From assembly GCA_002726205.1 (NCBI GenBank), contig PBSL01000073.1, forward strand, positions 1 to 34,978: a stretch of 34,978 nucleotides of DNA, given 5' to 3'. Positions 33,638-34,978 of this stretch are shown here, piece after piece. Within the stretch, counting starts at the first letter, position 1; every line of letters starts with the position of its first letter. A program made the translations under genes and the position numbers. Source of the stretch: Planctomycetaceae bacterium (GTDB lineage Bacteria > Planctomycetota > Planctomycetia > Planctomycetales > Planctomycetaceae). Under the pieces are notes generated by a model. It made no database searches and was not told where the DNA came from. It saw only the letters and a program-made list of their open reading frames with translations.

Positions 33638-34978
33638 ATGGACGCTTCCGCAAAGCGCTCGAGTCAGGACACGATTGCACAGTTTCAGCAGCACGTGATT
33701 CCCAATTACGGTCGGTATCCGATCAGCCTGGTCCGTGGTGAAGGGTCGTGGGTCTGGGATGCCGAGGGCAATCGGTATCTGGATCTTTTCCCCGGCTGGG
33801 GTTGCAACATCCTGGGGCACTGTCCGCCGCGGGTGGTCGATGCCGTGCGGGAACAGGCGGGCCGGTTGGTCCACATTCCCAACACCTGGTACACCGAACC
33901 GCAGGGTGAGTTTGCCGAGGCATTGTGTTCTCGCGGATTTGGTCAGGCGTTCTTCTGCAACAGCGGAGCAGAGTCGATCGAGGGAGCGATCAAGCTGGCC
34001 CGTTTGCACGGTTCCGAAACCGGTCGGCACCGCATCATCACTTTCTACGACGGTTTTCATGGACGGACTTTCGGGGCCACCACCGCCACGGCACAGCCGA
34101 AGTACCACGAGGGCGTTGGTCCGCTGATGGCCGGATTCGATTACGCGCCGTTCAATGACCTGGACAGCGTTCGGGACCTGGCGGGATCCGAGACGTGTGC
34201 GATCCTGGTCGAGCCGATCCAGGGTGAGGGTGGGGTGAACCTGCCGGCCGACGGTTACCTGCAGGGCCTGCGAGAGATCGCTGATGCCTGCGGTTGCCTG
34301 CTGATTTTCGACGAGGTGCAGACCGGTATGGGACGGACCGGCAGTTGGTACGGGTACCAGCACTACGGTGTCCAGCCGGATGTGCTCACGATGGCCAAGG
34401 GGTTGGCCGGTGGTGTGGCCTGTGGCGCGGTGATTGCCGACCACGAGTTCGCCCCGAGCCTCAGACCCGGCATGCATGCCAGCACGTTTGGAGGCAACCC
34501 GCTGGCTATGGCCGCCGGCATGGCCACCGTTGAAACGATCGAGGGTGATGGTCTGCTCGAAAACTGCCAGGTGATGGCCGACCGCTACCGTGAACGCTTT
34601 GGGTCTCTGCAGGACGATCTGCCGATCATCCGCGAACTCAGGATCGAAGGCATGCTGGTCGGCGTCGACCTTTCGATTCCAGCAATGCCAGCCGTTGGCA
34701 AGTGCATGGAACGGGGTGTGCTGGTCAATGCCACGCACGACACCGTTTTGCGACTGCTGCCGGCTTTGAACGTGACGGCCGCGGAGGTCGACGAGGGCTT
34801 CGAGGTCATTGCCGCGGTGCTGAGAGAAATGGCTGACGAGGCCGATGCCGCGGCCTCGGCAGCTGCGGCAACCGTGCCCAATCCGATTGAAGAAGCAGAA
34901 GCTGGCGAGGAAGCTGGCGAGGAAGCTGGCGAGGAAGCTGGCGAGGAAGCTGGCGAGGAAGCTGGCGAGGAAGCTGGC
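33638..34978 (+). CDS. argD: Acetylornithine aminotransferase with repeat tail (partial, runs off the end)
   Basis: The frame has 447 codons and no stop before the window ends. It is a class III PLP aminotransferase that converts N-acetylglutamate semialdehyde to N-acetylornithine. Landmarks are [17 protein letters not shown] near residues 107-123, [14 protein letters not shown] near 133-146, EPIQGEGG near 193-200, [11 protein letters not shown] near 226-236 and the PLP lysine in TMAKGLAGG near 251-259. GAGGAG lies 7 bases before the ATG. After the normal end near residue 405 comes an Ala/Glu-rich extension of at least 40 residues, finishing in EAGE repeats. Such a tail is not part of the family, and the true end is outside the window. 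Confidence 0.93.
   Translation, partial: MDASAKRSSQDTIAQFQQHVIPNYGRYPISLVRGEGSWVWDAEGNRYLDLFPGWGCNILGHCPPRVVDAVREQAGRLVHIPNTWYTEPQGEFAEALCSRGFGQAFFCNSGAESIEGAIKLARLHGSETGRHRIITFYDGFHGRTFGATTATAQPKYHEGVGPLMAGFDYAPFNDLDSVRDLAGSETCAILVEPIQGEGGVNLPADGYLQGLREIADACGCLLIFDEVQTGMGRTGSWYGYQHYGVQPDVLTMAKGLAGGVACGAVIADHEFAPSLRPGMHASTFGGNPLAMAAGMATVETIEGDGLLENCQVMADRYRERFGSLQDDLPIIRELRIEGMLVGVDLSIPAMPAVGKCMERGVLVNATHDTVLRLLPALNVTAAEVDEGFEVIAAVLREMADEADAAASAAAATVPNPIEEAEAGEEAGEEAGEEAGEEAGEEAGEEAG
34898..34978 (+). repeat. 12-bp tandem repeat GAAGCTGGCGAG in the 3' part of argD
   Basis: Six exact copies (34898-34969) and a 9-base partial copy reach the window edge. The unit is in frame and encodes Glu-Ala-Gly-Glu. 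The copies are identical at every base, including wobble positions, which points to recent expansion by slippage. The true copy number lies beyond the window. Confidence 0.95.

Noticed and set aside
33092-34738. A 548-codon minus-strand frame over argB and argD
   Set aside because: It is a shadow of the two arginine genes, with no motif or start signal.
1-34978. CRISPR arrays, insertion sequences, rRNA and riboswitches
   Set aside because: No spaced direct repeats, transposase motifs, rRNA stretches or recognisable riboswitch cores were seen; the only tandem repeats are the argD tail and the short KKPAE-coding stretch.

Overview
The window is GC-rich, tightly packed bacterial DNA, most likely from a planctomycete (Planctomycetia). 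The strongest pointers are the DUF1549/DUF1553 protein with a CxxCH site followed by a Tat-type DUF1501 protein and a WD40 protein, the many exported beta-propeller and BNR proteins, two Gfo/Idh/MocA oxidoreductases, scattered tryptophan genes, and a lipid A-type acyltransferase in an otherwise unusual gene order. The species cannot be named from this sequence. No rRNA, CRISPR array, insertion sequence, integrase or phage structural gene was seen.

Layout. 1-3573 (+): the tail of an upstream gene overlapping a DUF2201-type metallopeptidase/VWA protein, then a small two-helix membrane protein, a DUF429-like protein and an unrecognised Tat-signal protein. This block looks accessory and lies at the 3' end of a tRNA-Leu(CAG) gene (3633-3718, -) that has its own promoter and terminator. 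3783-6743 (-): an exported NHL/VCBS double-propeller protein and a DUF6580 membrane protein. 6885-7613 (+): an SDR oxidoreductase. 7690-10584 (-): a tightly overlapping set, lpxL-like acyltransferase, Rieske ferredoxin, threonylcarbamoyl-AMP synthase and DUF1990 protein. 10696-14034 (-): Gfo/Idh/MocA oxidoreductase, tyrosyl-tRNA synthetase and CPBP protease. 14098-20444 (+): trpC, a Nudix protein, a secreted YbjN-like protein and the DUF1549-DUF1501-WD40 set.

20466-32297 (-) is one long same-strand block. Read in transcription order it holds a hypothetical protein, a beta-helix protein, tadA, pabA/trpG, moeA, lnt, obg, a VWA protein, a Tat-exported BNR protein, a second Gfo/Idh/MocA oxidoreductase and a cytoplasmic BNR protein. 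32726 to the end (+) is argB-argD. argD runs off the window inside a 12-bp tandem repeat that encodes a growing Glu-Ala-Gly-Glu tail.

How the genes fit together. Housekeeping genes (translation quality control and tRNA modification: tyrS, sua5, tadA, tRNA-Leu; envelope biogenesis: lpxL, lnt; amino-acid and cofactor synthesis: trpC, pabA/trpG, argB, argD, moeA; ribosome GTPase obg) are interleaved with planctomycete-type carbohydrate and exported-protein genes. Several sigma70-like promoters of the form TTGAC(C/T)-N17-TAGG(G/C)T or close variants sit in front of separate transcription units. The least explained parts are the left-hand block next to the tRNA, the orphan VWA protein fused by a 4-base overlap to obg, the two-propeller exported protein and the repeat tail on ArgD.
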